From positions 1,418,501 through 1,482,500 of the forward strand of contig NZ_LR134386.1 in assembly GCF_900637665.1 (NCBI RefSeq): a stretch of DNA of 64,000 nt, in the 5' to 3' direction. Source of the DNA: Chryseobacterium nakagawai. GTDB lineage: Bacteria > Bacteroidota > Bacteroidia > Flavobacteriales > Weeksellaceae. The position numbers were made by a program, and so were the translations under genes. Below the pieces are notes generated by a model, which saw only the letters and a program-made list of their open reading frames with translations, did not search any database and was not told where the DNA came from. Shown here in pieces: positions 17,704 through 25,762 of this stretch. The stretch's first letter is position 1; every line of letters begins with the position of its first letter.

Positions 17704-18480
17704 ATGATTGATACACATACCCATTTATATGCAGAAGAGTTTGATGAAGACAGAAAAGAAACCATTCAAAGAGCTTTAGATAAAGGAATCATAGAGTTTT
17801 ATCTTCCTGCTATTGATTCAGAATCCCACGAAAAAATGCTACAGCTGGAAGCTGAATATCCAGATCAAATTTTTTCAATGATGGGGCTTCACCCGTGCTA
17901 TGTAAAGCCTGAATCCTGGGAAAAAGAGCTGGAAATCGTTAAGAATTATCTTGACCAAAGACATTTCCCTGCAATAGGAGAGATTGGAATTGATTTGTAT
18001 TGGGATAAAACAACTCTGGATATTCAGATAAAAGCTTTTGAACAGCAGATTGATTGGGCCATAGAAAAAGATCTTCCTATTGTAATTCATACGAGAGAAA
18101 GCTTTGATGAAACATTTGAAGTGTTGGAAAGAAAAAAACATCCCAAATTAAGAGGAATCTTTCATTGCTTTTCTGGAAATCTTGAGCAGGCTAAACAGGC
18201 CATCGACCTGAATTTCATTTTAGGAATTGGTGGAGTAGTGACTTTTAAAAATGGGAAAATTGATCAGTTTTTGAGCGAAGTTCCTTTAGATAAAATTGTA
18301 TTGGAAACAGACTCTCCTTATTTGGCTCCGGTTCCACACAGAGGAAAAAGAAATGAGAGTTCCTATCTTGACCTTGTAGCTGGGAAACTGGTGAATATCT
18401 ATGGTATAGGCTTTACCGAAATAGACAAAATTACGACGGAAAACGCGAAGAAGATTTTTGTTTACAGTCGAGGAATATAG
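17704..18480 (+). CDS. TatD family metal-dependent hydrolase
   Basis: Cytosolic TIM-barrel metalloenzyme of 258 residues, likely a deoxyribonuclease/3'-5' exonuclease. HTHLY at residues 4-8 gives the first metal ligands, GEIGID near residue 92 the bridging glutamate, VIHTRES near 126 and FHCFSG near 153 further histidines, and LETDSPYLAP near 201 the catalytic aspartate. All are intact and the length is typical (about 255). It is the last gene of the GSCFA operon and ends at a strong bidirectional terminator. Confidence 0.93.
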   Translation: MIDTHTHLYAEEFDEDRKETIQRALDKGIIEFYLPAIDSESHEKMLQLEAEYPDQIFSMMGLHPCYVKPESWEKELEIVKNYLDQRHFPAIGEIGIDLYWDKTTLDIQIKAFEQQIDWAIEKDLPIVIHTRESFDETFEVLERKKHPKLRGIFHCFSGNLEQAKQAIDLNFILGIGGVVTFKNGKIDQFLSEVPLDKIVLETDSPYLAPVPHRGKRNESSYLDLVAGKLVNIYGIGFTEIDKITTENAKKIFVYSRGI

Positions 18481-18483
18481 TAC

Positions 18484-18519
18484 AAAAAAGTCCCTTTCAT
18501 TTTTGAAAGGGACTTTTTT
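18484..18519. terminator. Bidirectional terminator between tatD and rhlE
   Basis: A 16-bp perfect stem (18484-18499 with 18504-18519) around TTTT, with A-runs and T-runs on both sides, so it can stop both convergent genes. Confidence 0.92.
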
Positions 18520-19832
18520 TATTTTTTTCTTGTAAAGTTCTTATTCTTAGGCTTTTTAAATCCTGTAGAAGGAGTTTCTGAAGGCTTCGGCTTCTTTTTA
18601 TTTCTATTATTATTGGGCCTGGAATTATTATTAGGCCTTTGGGATCTCTCACCCCCTGCAGCAGCAGGTTTGTTATTAGAATCTCTTTTCTGTGCTACAA
18701 GATCATCTGTATGGAACGGATGGTCTTTAATAATAGGAATTTTCTTTCCAATTAGTTTCTCCGTATTTTTCAGATTAAGAAGGTCTAATCCGTCTACAAA
18801 AGAAATTGAAGTTCCTTCTGCTCCGGCTCTTCCTGTTCTTCCGATTCTGTGTACATAGGTTTCAGAAACGTCAGACAGTTCAAAATTGATAACGAATTTT
18901 AATTCATCAATATCAATTCCTCTTGCAGCAATATCAGTCGCTACCAGAACTCTTGTTTTCCCTGATTTGAAGTTATTAAGGGCATTCTGTCTAGCATTTT
19001 GAGATTTGTTCCCATGGATAGCCTCTGCAGAAATATTGTCTTTCTGAAGTTTCCTTGCAATTTTATCAGCACCGTGTTTTGTTCTTGAAAATACCAAGAC
19101 AGAATCTGAAATATCATTTTGAAGAACATGAGATAAAAGATTCAGCTTGTTCTCCTTGTCTACAAAATATACAGATTGCTTAATGGTGTCAGCCGTAGAA
19201 GAAACAGGTGTAACTTCTACCTTTACAGGATTATTCAGGATAGAATTAGCAAGCTTCTGGATTTCTCCGGGCATCGTTGCAGAGAAGAATAAGGTTTGTC
19301 TTTTTTGTGGTAAAAGTTTGATGATTCTTTTTACATCATGTACAAATCCCATGTCCAGCATTCTATCCGCTTCATCAAGAACAAATATTTCAAGATTTCT
19401 TAAGCTGATAATACCCTGAGCGATGAAGTCAAGAAGTCTTCCCGGTGTAGCCACCAAAATGTCAACCCCTCTTTTTAGAGCAGCTTCCTGATTTCCCTGC
19501 TTTACTCCTCCGAAAATAACAAGTTCCTTTAGCGGAAGATATTTACCGTAAGCATTAATGTTCTCTTCAATCTGGATCGCCAATTCTCTGGTAGGCGTAA
19601 GGATTAAAGCTTTAATATTTTTGTTTGGTATTTTATTTTTAGATAGATTCTGTAAAATAGGAATAGCAAATGCTGCTGTTTTTCCTGTTCCTGTCTGTGC
19701 ACAGCCTAAAAAGTCTCTGCCTTGTAAAATCTCAGGAATAGATCTTTCCTGAATGGGTGTTGGAGTCGTATATCCCTGTTCCTGGATTGCCTTAGCAATA
19801 GGTTCTATTAAGTTTAAGTCTGTAAAATTCAA
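18519..19832 (-). CDS. rhlE: DEAD-box RNA helicase, RhlE type
   Basis: RNA helicase of 437 residues. [40 protein letters not shown] and HRIGRTGR are all present in order. The C terminus (about 380-437) is a basic, asparagine-rich tail ([17 protein letters not shown]), likely disordered and RNA-binding, as in RhlE-type helicases. The longest frame starts with TTG at 19892, which is inside the promoter TACCTTTG; there is no ATG before the helicase domain. I therefore take the TTG at 19832, which gives MNFTDLNLI, a natural RhlE N terminus. Confidence 0.88.
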   Translation of the reverse strand: MNFTDLNLIEPIAKAIQEQGYTTPTPIQERSIPEILQGRDFLGCAQTGTGKTAAFAIPILQNLSKNKIPNKNIKALILTPTRELAIQIEENINAYGKYLPLKELVIFGGVKQGNQEAALKRGVDILVATPGRLLDFIAQGIISLRNLEIFVLDEADRMLDMGFVHDVKRIIKLLPQKRQTLFFSATMPGEIQKLANSILNNPVKVEVTPVSSTADTIKQSVYFVDKENKLNLLSHVLQNDISDSVLVFSRTKHGADKIARKLQKDNISAEAIHGNKSQNARQNALNNFKSGKTRVLVATDIAARGIDIDELKFVINFELSDVSETYVHRIGRTGRAGAEGTSISFVDGLDLLNLKNTEKLIGKKIPIIKDHPFHTDDLVAQKRDSNNKPAAAGGERSQRPNNNSRPNNNRNKKKPKPSETPSTGFKKPKNKNFTRKK

Positions 19833-19889
19833 ATGAATTATTTTAAAATTTAAATAAAAATTCCCTCTGTCTGAAAGAATTACATTTTG

Positions 19890-19897
19890 CAAAGGTA
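19890..19897 (-). promoter_or_regulatory. -7 element TACCTTTG of rhlE
   Basis: TACCTTTG on the minus strand fits TAnnTTTG and lies about 60 bases before the chosen TTG start at 19832. It overlaps the longer alternative start. Confidence 0.55.
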
Positions 19898-20031
19898 GGT
19901 TAAAAAATTAAGAACTTAATAACCTCTGTTTGATTGGTAGATCGTTGTAAGTCAGAAAGGGGAGAGATAAACATGTTTTTAATTTGAAATTGTCAAGATT
20001 ATATCAAAAGTAGAGAAATCGGAAGGCTTAA

Positions 20032-20067
20032 AAAAAATAATTCCTCTTTAAAAAGGAATTATTTTTT
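20032..20067 (-). terminator. Terminator downstream of the DUF6438 lipoprotein gene
   Basis: An 11-bp or longer stem AAATAATTCCT / AGGAATTATTT (20035-20045, 20054-20064) with A and T runs on the two sides. It could work on both strands. Confidence 0.8.
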
Positions 20068-20086
20068 CAGAATATAATTTAGATAT

Positions 20087-20575
20087 TTACTTTACCTTAG
20101 TCCAGTTCTGGTTCTTTCTAAGATCCTCAAAAAAATGATACACTTCTGAAAGCTTCTCACTTCCCCGTTTACCATAATCTTCCACATTTTTTGAAGTACC
20201 ATCAGCAAATTTAATTTTTAAATAAGAGGTAGGTAAATCTGTAATATTTTTTTTGCCATATTTATCATTTAAACTTTTTACCTCTAAACCATCTAGTAAA
20301 CTGATGAGTTTATTGTAATCTTCCTGTTTAATAGTTCCTTTAAAAGTTCCTTCGCGGGGTTTGGAAAATTCGTCTTTTGAAGGCTTATCATTAAAATTAA
20401 AATGCTCTGCTTCAAAAACAGCTGTTCTATCGGGATTGATAGTCATTGTGAATACAGGACAGAATCCAAAGCAGGGAGTTGCCTGATATTCTATTTTAGA
20501 ATATTTCGAGTTTATTCTCTGGGAAGTACAGGAAAATAAAAATACAAATGTACAAAGACCTAGTAAATATTTCAT
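20087..20575 (-). CDS. DUF6438 domain lipoprotein
   Basis: Predicted lipoprotein of 162 residues. The signal peptide ends in a lipobox FLFSC with Cys16. After the linker, YQATPCFGFCPVFTMTI is the DUF6438 hallmark (two cysteines around GF), followed by the beta-rich pattern FKGTIKQEDYNKLISLL. The function of the family is unknown. The gene is alone on the minus strand, with a terminator on each side, so it is a single-gene unit. Confidence 0.75.
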   Translation of the reverse strand: MKYLLGLCTFVFLFSCTSQRINSKYSKIEYQATPCFGFCPVFTMTINPDRTAVFEAEHFNFNDKPSKDEFSKPREGTFKGTIKQEDYNKLISLLDGLEVKSLNDKYGKKNITDLPTSYLKIKFADGTSKNVEDYGKRGSEKLSEVYHFFEDLRKNQNWTKVK

Positions 20576-20656
20576 AGTTTAAAATTTCAGATGATCTTTC
20601 AATAATTATTCCAATCTAAAAAAGAGAAATATACATTAAAAGGCTACGGGAGAAAA

Positions 20657-20692
20657 AATAAAGAGAAGCAATTTTGCTTCTCTTTATTTATT
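20657..20692 (-). terminator. Terminator after obgE
   Basis: Long stem AATAAAGAGAAGCA / TGCTTCTCTTTATT with a tight loop and an A-rich left flank, which reads as a T-run on the minus strand. Confidence 0.8.
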
Positions 20693-20733
20693 TTTTAGAA
20701 TCCAAAGTTTTCTCCGGATTTTTTATCTCAGTT

Positions 20734-21717
20734 CTATCCGTGCAGTTGTTTCCAGATGGCATCTTTCAGCTCCATAAGGCCTTCTCCGGTAACTCCCGAA
20801 AAGAATAAAGGCTTTTTGTTCTCTGGGAATTCAGCGGCGATCTCTTTTTTCAGTTCATCATCCAAAAGGTCAGATTTTGAAACGGAAACAATGAAGTCTT
20901 TATCTAAAAGCTCAGGATTGTATTCTTTTAGCTCATTTTCCAGAATTTTAAACTCCTGGAAGTGATCTTCAGAATCTGAAGGAATTAAAAATAACAGGAT
21001 AGAGTTTCTTTCAATATGTCTCAGGAATCGGTGTCCTAATCCTTTTCCTTCGGCAGCACCTTCAATGATTCCCGGAATATCAGCCATTACAAATGATTTG
21101 TAATTTCTGTAATCCACGATTCCAAGGTTAGGAGTCAATGTGGTAAAGGCATAGTTAGCAATCTTAGGTTTTGCTGCAGAAACAGAAGCAAGAAGTGTAG
21201 ATTTTCCGGCATTCGGAAACCCAACCAATCCTACATCGGCCAAAATTTTAAGCTCAAAGACCACATAGCCTTCCTGGCTATCCATTCCAGGTTGAGCATA
21301 TCTTGGAGTTTGATTGGTAGAAGATTTGAAAAATTCGTTTCCTCTTCCTCCTTTTCCTCCTTCCATCAAAATGATTTCCTGCTTGTCTTCAAGAATCTCA
21401 CCGATAATTTCTCCTTCTTCATTTTTAGCGATTGTTCCGATGGGAACATCAATGTAAATATCGGCACCGTCAGCACCGGTAAGTTGGTTTTTGGCTCCGT
21501 TTTCACCACGCTCTGCTTTTATGTGGCGGGTATATCGAAGCGGAAGTAAAGTCCATTCCTGAGCATTTCCTCTCATAATGACGTGTCCACCACGACCTCC
21601 GTCGCCACCATCGGGGCCACCTTTAGGAATATACTTTTCACGGCGAAGGTGGGCAGAACCTGCACCTCCGTGTCCGCTTTTACAATGGATTTTTACGTAA
21701 TCTACAAAGTTAGACAT
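20734..21717 (-). CDS. obgE: GTPase Obg/CgtA
   Basis: Ribosome-associated GTPase of 327 residues with roles in 50S assembly and stringent response. The glycine-rich Obg fold fills residues 1-158 ([22 protein letters not shown]). The G domain follows: G1 GFPNAGKST near 165, G3 [16 protein letters not shown] near 212, G4 SKSD near 283. It stops after the G domain and lacks the C-terminal OCT domain, as is usual in Bacteroidota. It is followed by a terminator, and adk and hpt lie upstream on the same strand. Confidence 0.95.
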   Translation of the reverse strand: MSNFVDYVKIHCKSGHGGAGSAHLRREKYIPKGGPDGGDGGRGGHVIMRGNAQEWTLLPLRYTRHIKAERGENGAKNQLTGADGADIYIDVPIGTIAKNEEGEIIGEILEDKQEIILMEGGKGGRGNEFFKSSTNQTPRYAQPGMDSQEGYVVFELKILADVGLVGFPNAGKSTLLASVSAAKPKIANYAFTTLTPNLGIVDYRNYKSFVMADIPGIIEGAAEGKGLGHRFLRHIERNSILLFLIPSDSEDHFQEFKILENELKEYNPELLDKDFIVSVSKSDLLDDELKKEIAAEFPENKKPLFFSGVTGEGLMELKDAIWKQLHG

Positions 21718-21726
21718 ATAGTATTT

Positions 21727-21783
21727 GTTACGAGTTGCGAGCTACGGGACGAAAAATACGAATCCCGTATCCCGAATCTCGAT
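21727..21783. repeat. Imperfect hairpin of ACGAGTT/ACGGGA words
   Basis: GTTACGAGTTGCGAGCTACGGGA is partly inverted in TCCCGTATCCCGAATCTCG. The core ACGGGA/TCCCGT is exact. Each arm holds tandem variants of one 7-8 base word. It fills the spacer between adk and obgE. Confidence 0.55.
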
Positions 21784-22361
21784 TATTTAATTTTCTCTAC
21801 CTCAGCGAAAAGTTTCTGCGAAATTTCATTAATTTCACCTACACCGTTTACTTCAACATATTTTCCTTGTTGCTTGTAAAGTTCGGCTACTTCTGCTGTT
21901 TTGGTATAATATTCTTTAATTCTGTTTTCGATGATCTCTACATTGCTGTCGTCTGATCTACCGCTGGTTTCTCCTCTTTTCAGAAGTCTTTCTACCAAAA
22001 TTTTATCTTCTACGATCAATGAAAGACAGATGTCGATCTCGTCATTCAGCTCTTCTTTAACGATCTTTTCCAAAGCTTCTGTTTGAGCAGTAGTTCTTGG
22101 ATATCCATCAAAGATAAAACCATTAGTGTCGGTAGGCTTTCTGATCTCGTCAATCAGCATATCTGTTGTTACCTGATCTGGAACCAATTCTCCCTTATCG
22201 ATATAAGATTTAGCCAATTTTCCAAGTTCAGTATCATTTTTCATGTTGTATCTGAAAAGATCACCTGTTGAAACCTGCTTTAGATTAAATTTCTCGATTA
22301 GATTCTGAGCCTGTGTTCCTTTTCCACTTCCTGGAGGGCCGAACAGAACGATGTTTATCAT
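21783..22361 (-). CDS. adk: Adenylate kinase
   Basis: Cytosolic enzyme of 192 residues that interconverts ATP + AMP and 2 ADP. The P-loop GPPGSGKGT lies at residues 8-16, the AMP-binding STGDLFR near 32, DGYPRT near 84, and the lid motif RGETSGRSDD near 127 is the short form lacking zinc cysteines, as in other Bacteroidota. The length is typical for the short-lid class. It lies between hpt and obgE on the minus strand, separated from both by word-type hairpins. Confidence 0.96.
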   Translation of the reverse strand: MINIVLFGPPGSGKGTQAQNLIEKFNLKQVSTGDLFRYNMKNDTELGKLAKSYIDKGELVPDQVTTDMLIDEIRKPTDTNGFIFDGYPRTTAQTEALEKIVKEELNDEIDICLSLIVEDKILVERLLKRGETSGRSDDSNVEIIENRIKEYYTKTAEVAELYKQQGKYVEVNGVGEINEISQKLFAEVEKIK

Positions 22362-22383
22362 AATGTTGTTTCGCTTCCGGCAA

Positions 22384-22480
22384 TGAGCTGTTTGCTTCTT
22401 GCTTTTAGCTTTATTTAGTTAATATTTTACTTTATTTCGATTTAATATTTAAAGCTAAAAGCCAGTAGCTGATAGCTATA
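22384..22480. repeat. Imperfect hairpin of AGCTAAAAGC words
   Basis: GCTTCTTGCTTTTAGCTTTA is inverted in TAAAGCTAAAAGCCAGTAGC, and further AGCTG / AGCTGATAGCT words extend both arms. The middle is AT-rich. It occupies the hpt-adk spacer. Confidence 0.6.
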
Positions 22481-22485
22481 GGCAT

Positions 22486-23040
22486 TTAATGATTAATTTG
22501 TCCGTCTTCTAATTGGTACAAATTAGGTAGGTTTCTTCCTAATTCATCATAATCCAATCCATAACCAAGAACAAATTTATTTGGAATTTCTCTTCCAATA
22601 TAATCCAGTTTGAAATCCTTCTTGTAAATCTCAGGCTTCAGTAAGAAACTTGCCAGTTTTACAGATTTAGGACGTTGTGTCTCCTGGAAATATTTGAAAA
22701 GACTTTCAACCGTATTTCCTGTATCAACAATATCTTCTACAAGAATGATGTGACGGTCTTTTACATCTTTTGTCAATTCCATTTTTTGGTAAACAATCCC
22801 TGTAGATTCAGTTCCTACGTAAGAACTCATTTGTAGGAAAGCGATCTCGCATTCCCCAGGATAATATTTTAAAAGATCTGAGAAGAACATGATAACTCCA
22901 TTCAAAACACCAATGAAAACAGGAACTTCGTCTTTGTAATCTTCATAAATTCTTAATGCAGTCTCTTTTACAATTTCCTGAATTTCGGCATCCTCTAAAT
23001 AAGGAACGAAAGTTTTGTCGTGAACTTTAATACTTTCCAT
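22486..23040 (-). CDS. hpt: Hypoxanthine phosphoribosyltransferase
   Basis: Purine-salvage enzyme of 184 residues that makes IMP or GMP from the base and PRPP. The PRPP loop VEDIVDTGNT lies near residues 101-110; the N-terminal FIGVLNGVIMF and the C-terminal FVLGYGLDYDELGRNLP are hallmarks of type I HPRTs. It is expressed from its own promoter and lies divergent from the ABC-F gene. Guanine or xanthine use cannot be told from sequence alone. Confidence 0.93.
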   Translation of the reverse strand: MESIKVHDKTFVPYLEDAEIQEIVKETALRIYEDYKDEVPVFIGVLNGVIMFFSDLLKYYPGECEIAFLQMSSYVGTESTGIVYQKMELTKDVKDRHIILVEDIVDTGNTVESLFKYFQETQRPKSVKLASFLLKPEIYKKDFKLDYIGREIPNKFVLGYGLDYDELGRNLPNLYQLEDGQINH

Positions 23041-23059
23041 AAAAATTTTTAGTAGTTGG

Positions 23060-23067
23060 CAAAGTTA
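23060..23067 (-). promoter_or_regulatory. -7 element TAACTTTG of hpt
   Basis: TAACTTTG on the minus strand fits TAnnTTTG, about 20 bases before the ATG at 23040. Confidence 0.55.
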
Positions 23068-23095
23068 CGGATTTTAGATTTTTCATTAAAATCTT

Positions 23096-23128
23096 TTTGT
23101 GTTTAATCATGTATTTATACTATATTTG
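23096..23128 (+). promoter_or_regulatory. Promoter of the ABC-F gene
   Basis: TTTG at 23096-23099, a 21-base spacer and TATATTTG at 23121-23128 match the Bacteroidota consensus fully. The start of transcription should be near 23135, leaving a leader of about 100 bases before the ATG at 23237. Confidence 0.7.
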
Positions 23129-23163
23129 TTCTTTCAAAACCCATAAATACAGACATGTAGGAT

Positions 23164-23238
23164 ATAATTTCTTTCAGATTCAATGAAGCGGTAACCCATG
23201 AGTTACCGGTGTTTAACCTTTATTAAGAAAGAAATTAT
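23164..23238 (+). promoter_or_regulatory. Structured 5' leader that can cover the ABC-F start codon
   Basis: Bases 23164-23175 and 23227-23238 form a perfect 12-bp inverted repeat, and the right arm contains the first two bases of the ATG at 23237. Inside it, 23189-23195 and 23202-23208 form a perfect 7-bp hairpin with a 6-nt loop. A short upstream ORF, ATG AAG CGG TAA, occupies 23183-23194 and its stop codon lies in the left arm of the inner hairpin. A ribosome there would open the inner hairpin and could free the start codon. A second, in-frame ATG (23198) sits in the inner loop. This architecture resembles translational attenuators of antibiotic-resistance genes. It is inferred from base pairing only. 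Confidence 0.55.
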
Positions 23239-24826
23239 GATTTTATTGCAAAATATATCCTTTGGGTTTCCGGGAGGAGACCTCCTTTTTAATCATATCA
23301 ATTTAACAATACCATCTCAGACCAAATCAGCTTTGGTAGGAAGTAATGGCATGGGGAAATCTACCCTGCTGAAGATTATCGCGAATGAAATACAGCCATT
23401 AGATGGAAATATAAACATCCAAGGCAAAGTTTTCTATGTTCCCCAAATGTTCGGGAATTTTAATCATTTAACCATCGCAGAGTGCTTAGATATAGATCAG
23501 AAACTTTTAGCCCTTGAAAAAATTACAAGTGGAGAAGTAGATGAACACTATTTTGAAGTTCTGAATGACGATTGGGATATTGAAGAACGTTGTCAAAACG
23601 TATTACAATACTGGAATCTTCAGGATTTTGATTTAAACCAAAAATTAGAAGGACTAAGCGGCGGCCAGAAGACTAAAGTTTTTCTTGCGGGAATTCAGAT
23701 CAACCAGCCTGATGTTATTATTTTGGACGAACCTACGAATCATCTGGATTTGGAAGGAAGAAAACTGTTGTATGACCTTATTGAAAAAGTGAGTGCTACT
23801 GTTGTCATTGTAAGCCATGACCGTACATTACTGAACCTTGTAGACACAATTTTTGAGCTAAGTAATCAGGGAATTACAACCTACGGCGGAAATTATGACT
23901 TCTACGCAGAACAGAAAGAAGTGGAAGACGAAGCTTTACAAAATGATATTCATGCGAAAGAACGGGCTTTGAAAAAAGCAAAAGAAAAAGAACGTGAAAC
24001 CATCGAACGGAAACAAAAGCTTGACGCCAGAGGAAAACAGAAACAGGAGAAATCCGGGGTGGCAAGAATCATGATGAATACCCTTCGGAACAATGCGGAG
24101 AAAAATACTTCAAAACTGAAAAGTGTACATACAGAAAAGATCAGTTGCATTTCAGGAGATTTGAGAGAATTGCATTCTTCTGTAAGAAATTCTGATCAGA
24201 TGAAGGTCAATTTCAATGATTCCGGTTTACATTCAGGAAAGATTTTAATTACAGCGGAGGATGTTAACTTTAGCTATGGTGAAGAAAAGCTCTGGAAAGA
24301 AAATCTTGATTTTGAAGTGCGAAGTGGTGACCGAATTTCAATTAAGGGTTCCAATGGCTCAGGAAAAACTACTTTGATAAAACTTCTGCTGGGAAATATT
24401 TCGCCTTCAACGGGAAACATCAGCAGAGCTGAATTCAACAGCATTTATATCGATCAGGAATATTCATTGATTGATAATGATCTGACGTTGTATGATTTTG
24501 TACAAAAATTCAACGATAGTGCTTTACAGGAGTCAGAAGTGAAGACATTGTTGTCCCGTTTTTTATTCAGTAAAGAAACCTGGGATAAAAAATGTGGGAT
24601 GTTAAGTGGTGGAGAGCACCTGAGGTTACTGCTGTGCGGACTTTCCATCAGCAATAAAGCTCCAGATATGATGATCCTCGATGAACCTACCAATAATCTG
24701 GATTTGCAGAATGTAGAAATTCTGACCAATTCTATTAAGGATTATCATGGAACGCTGATGGTGATCTCACATGATGAAGTTTTTCTGGAAGAGATAGGAG
24801 TTGGTAAGGAAGTAATGCTGAAATAA
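23237..24826 (+). CDS. ABC-F family ATPase (translation factor or ribosome protection)
   Basis: Cytosolic protein of 529 residues with two ABC ATPase domains and no membrane segment. Domain 1: Walker A GSNGMGKST near residue 37, signature LSGGQ near 141, Walker B VIILDEPTNHLDLEG near 161. A lysine- and glutamate-rich linker (about 230-300) is the P-site tRNA interaction motif region of ABC-F proteins. Domain 2: GSNGSGKTT near 370, LSGGEHLR near 455, MMILDEPTNNLDLQ near 476. The start at 23237 gives MILLQNISFGF; an in-frame ATG at 23198 would add 13 residues. The group includes housekeeping factors and antibiotic-protection proteins, which cannot be separated by eye; the leader favours an inducible one. 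Confidence 0.85.
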   Translation: MILLQNISFGFPGGDLLFNHINLTIPSQTKSALVGSNGMGKSTLLKIIANEIQPLDGNINIQGKVFYVPQMFGNFNHLTIAECLDIDQKLLALEKITSGEVDEHYFEVLNDDWDIEERCQNVLQYWNLQDFDLNQKLEGLSGGQKTKVFLAGIQINQPDVIILDEPTNHLDLEGRKLLYDLIEKVSATVVIVSHDRTLLNLVDTIFELSNQGITTYGGNYDFYAEQKEVEDEALQNDIHAKERALKKAKEKERETIERKQKLDARGKQKQEKSGVARIMMNTLRNNAEKNTSKLKSVHTEKISCISGDLRELHSSVRNSDQMKVNFNDSGLHSGKILITAEDVNFSYGEEKLWKENLDFEVRSGDRISIKGSNGSGKTTLIKLLLGNISPSTGNISRAEFNSIYIDQEYSLIDNDLTLYDFVQKFNDSALQESEVKTLLSRFLFSKETWDKKCGMLSGGEHLRLLLCGLSISNKAPDMMILDEPTNNLDLQNVEILTNSIKDYHGTLMVISHDEVFLEEIGVGKEVMLK

Positions 24827-24833
24827 TTTATTT

Positions 24834-24905
24834 CCCGCAGATTACACAGATTTTACAGATATTTATATATGATTTTTTTATCTGCTTGATCTGAGAAATC
24901 TGCGA
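24834..24905. repeat. Imperfect hairpin of CAGAT words
   Basis: The left arm has three CAGAT words (CGCAGATTACACAGATTTTACAGAT, cut here in two: CGCAGATTACACAG and ATTTTACAGAT). The right arm carries the inverted words ATCTGCTTGATCTGAG and AAATCTGCG. A related element lies at 25,664-25,730. Confidence 0.6.
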
Positions 24906-24942
24906 GAGATAATATGATATTAATATTTTAGAAATTCAATAG

Positions 24943-25003
24943 CAGGGGACTTTAGTCCGCTTTAAAATAAAATGTCAAATTTCAATGGGCTTTAGCCCAA
25001 ACC
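24943..25003. repeat. Dispersed repeat with GGACTTTAGTCC and GGGCTTTAGCCC palindromes
   Basis: Two perfect 12-bp palindromes, GGACTTTAGTCC (24947-24958) and GGGCTTTAGCCC (24987-24998), are joined by an A/T-rich spacer. A worn copy with the same order lies at 1,944-2,000. Confidence 0.65.
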
Positions 25004-25011
25004 TAAAAAAT

Positions 25012-25044
25012 AAAATCCTGGATATAAATTCCAGGATTTTTATG
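25012..25044. terminator. Hairpin between the ABC-F and HEAT genes
   Basis: A 10-bp perfect stem AAAATCCTGG / CCAGGATTTT with a 9-nt loop. The A and T flanks allow it to act for both convergent genes. Confidence 0.7.
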
Positions 25045-25061
25045 TTTTTCAATTTTAAATA

Positions 25062-25580
25062 TTATTTCTTCGTTTTTTTTATGGCATCCAGATAAATTTT
25101 CTTGATGCTGTTCTTTTCCTCTTTCTCACTCATATTCTCAAGGGCCGGAAGAAGAGTCTTGTTGTAAGGTGTTTTCAGCTTCAGAATTTCTCCTAATGCA
25201 AATGCGGCACTCCAACGGACAACAGTTCCTTCATGTTCTGTGTTTGCGATCAAATTACTGATAGCCAGCTCCAGATTATCAGGAAATCGTTGAGCTGTAT
25301 TGCCAATTACTTTGGCGCTTTCCCATTTTATTTTGGGGGCTTTCTCAGTAAGGGTATTGGTAACAAATGCAAATACGGTTTCATCTGCCAGGTCAGGATT
25401 TTGCTTGGTGGCATATTCCATGGCTTCTATACAGGTTCCCTTTATCGGATCTTTTGATTTCTCGGCAAAAGCGATGAGTTCATCTGTAGGTAATGAAGTA
25501 TCAATGATCCATTGGCTGATGATTTCTGTTTTTTCCTTGGTTTTGGTAGCTTTGTCTTTAAAAAGTTCTTCTATCGTCAT
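25062..25580 (-). CDS. HEAT-repeat protein
   Basis: Small soluble protein of 172 residues made of helical repeats. GTCIEAMEYAT, KWESAKVIGNTAQ and VRWSAAFALGEIL are spaced by about 35-40 residues and have the HEAT pattern (aspartate/lysine plus hydrophobic core). Such proteins are scaffolds or bind peptides. No signal peptide or catalytic motif is seen. The C terminus is lysine-rich (IKKIYLDAIKKTKK). No neighbour gives a clue to its partner. Confidence 0.7.
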   Translation of the reverse strand: MTIEELFKDKATKTKEKTEIISQWIIDTSLPTDELIAFAEKSKDPIKGTCIEAMEYATKQNPDLADETVFAFVTNTLTEKAPKIKWESAKVIGNTAQRFPDNLELAISNLIANTEHEGTVVRWSAAFALGEILKLKTPYNKTLLPALENMSEKEEKNSIKKIYLDAIKKTKK

Positions 25581-25663
25581 GGTGTTTGATTTTAGTTTTT
25601 CCAGCGTTCTAATTTAGGAATTCCTTTTGAAAACAAGCCGGCTAGAATGTTAGCAATAAAAAA

Positions 25664-25730
25664 CTCTCACAGATTTTGCAGAAGAGGCAGGTAAAAGAAT
25701 ACTTAGGCACCTGTGTAACCTGTGAGAATC
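25664..25730. repeat. Imperfect hairpin of CTCACAG words
   Basis: CTCTCACAGATTTTGCAG is partly inverted in CCTGTGTAACCTGTGAGAA. The words resemble those at 24,834-24,905 (CACAGATTTT), so they are probably the same family. Confidence 0.5.
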
Positions 25731-25762
25731 TCATTAGAATTAAAAACTAATAAAAAATAAAC

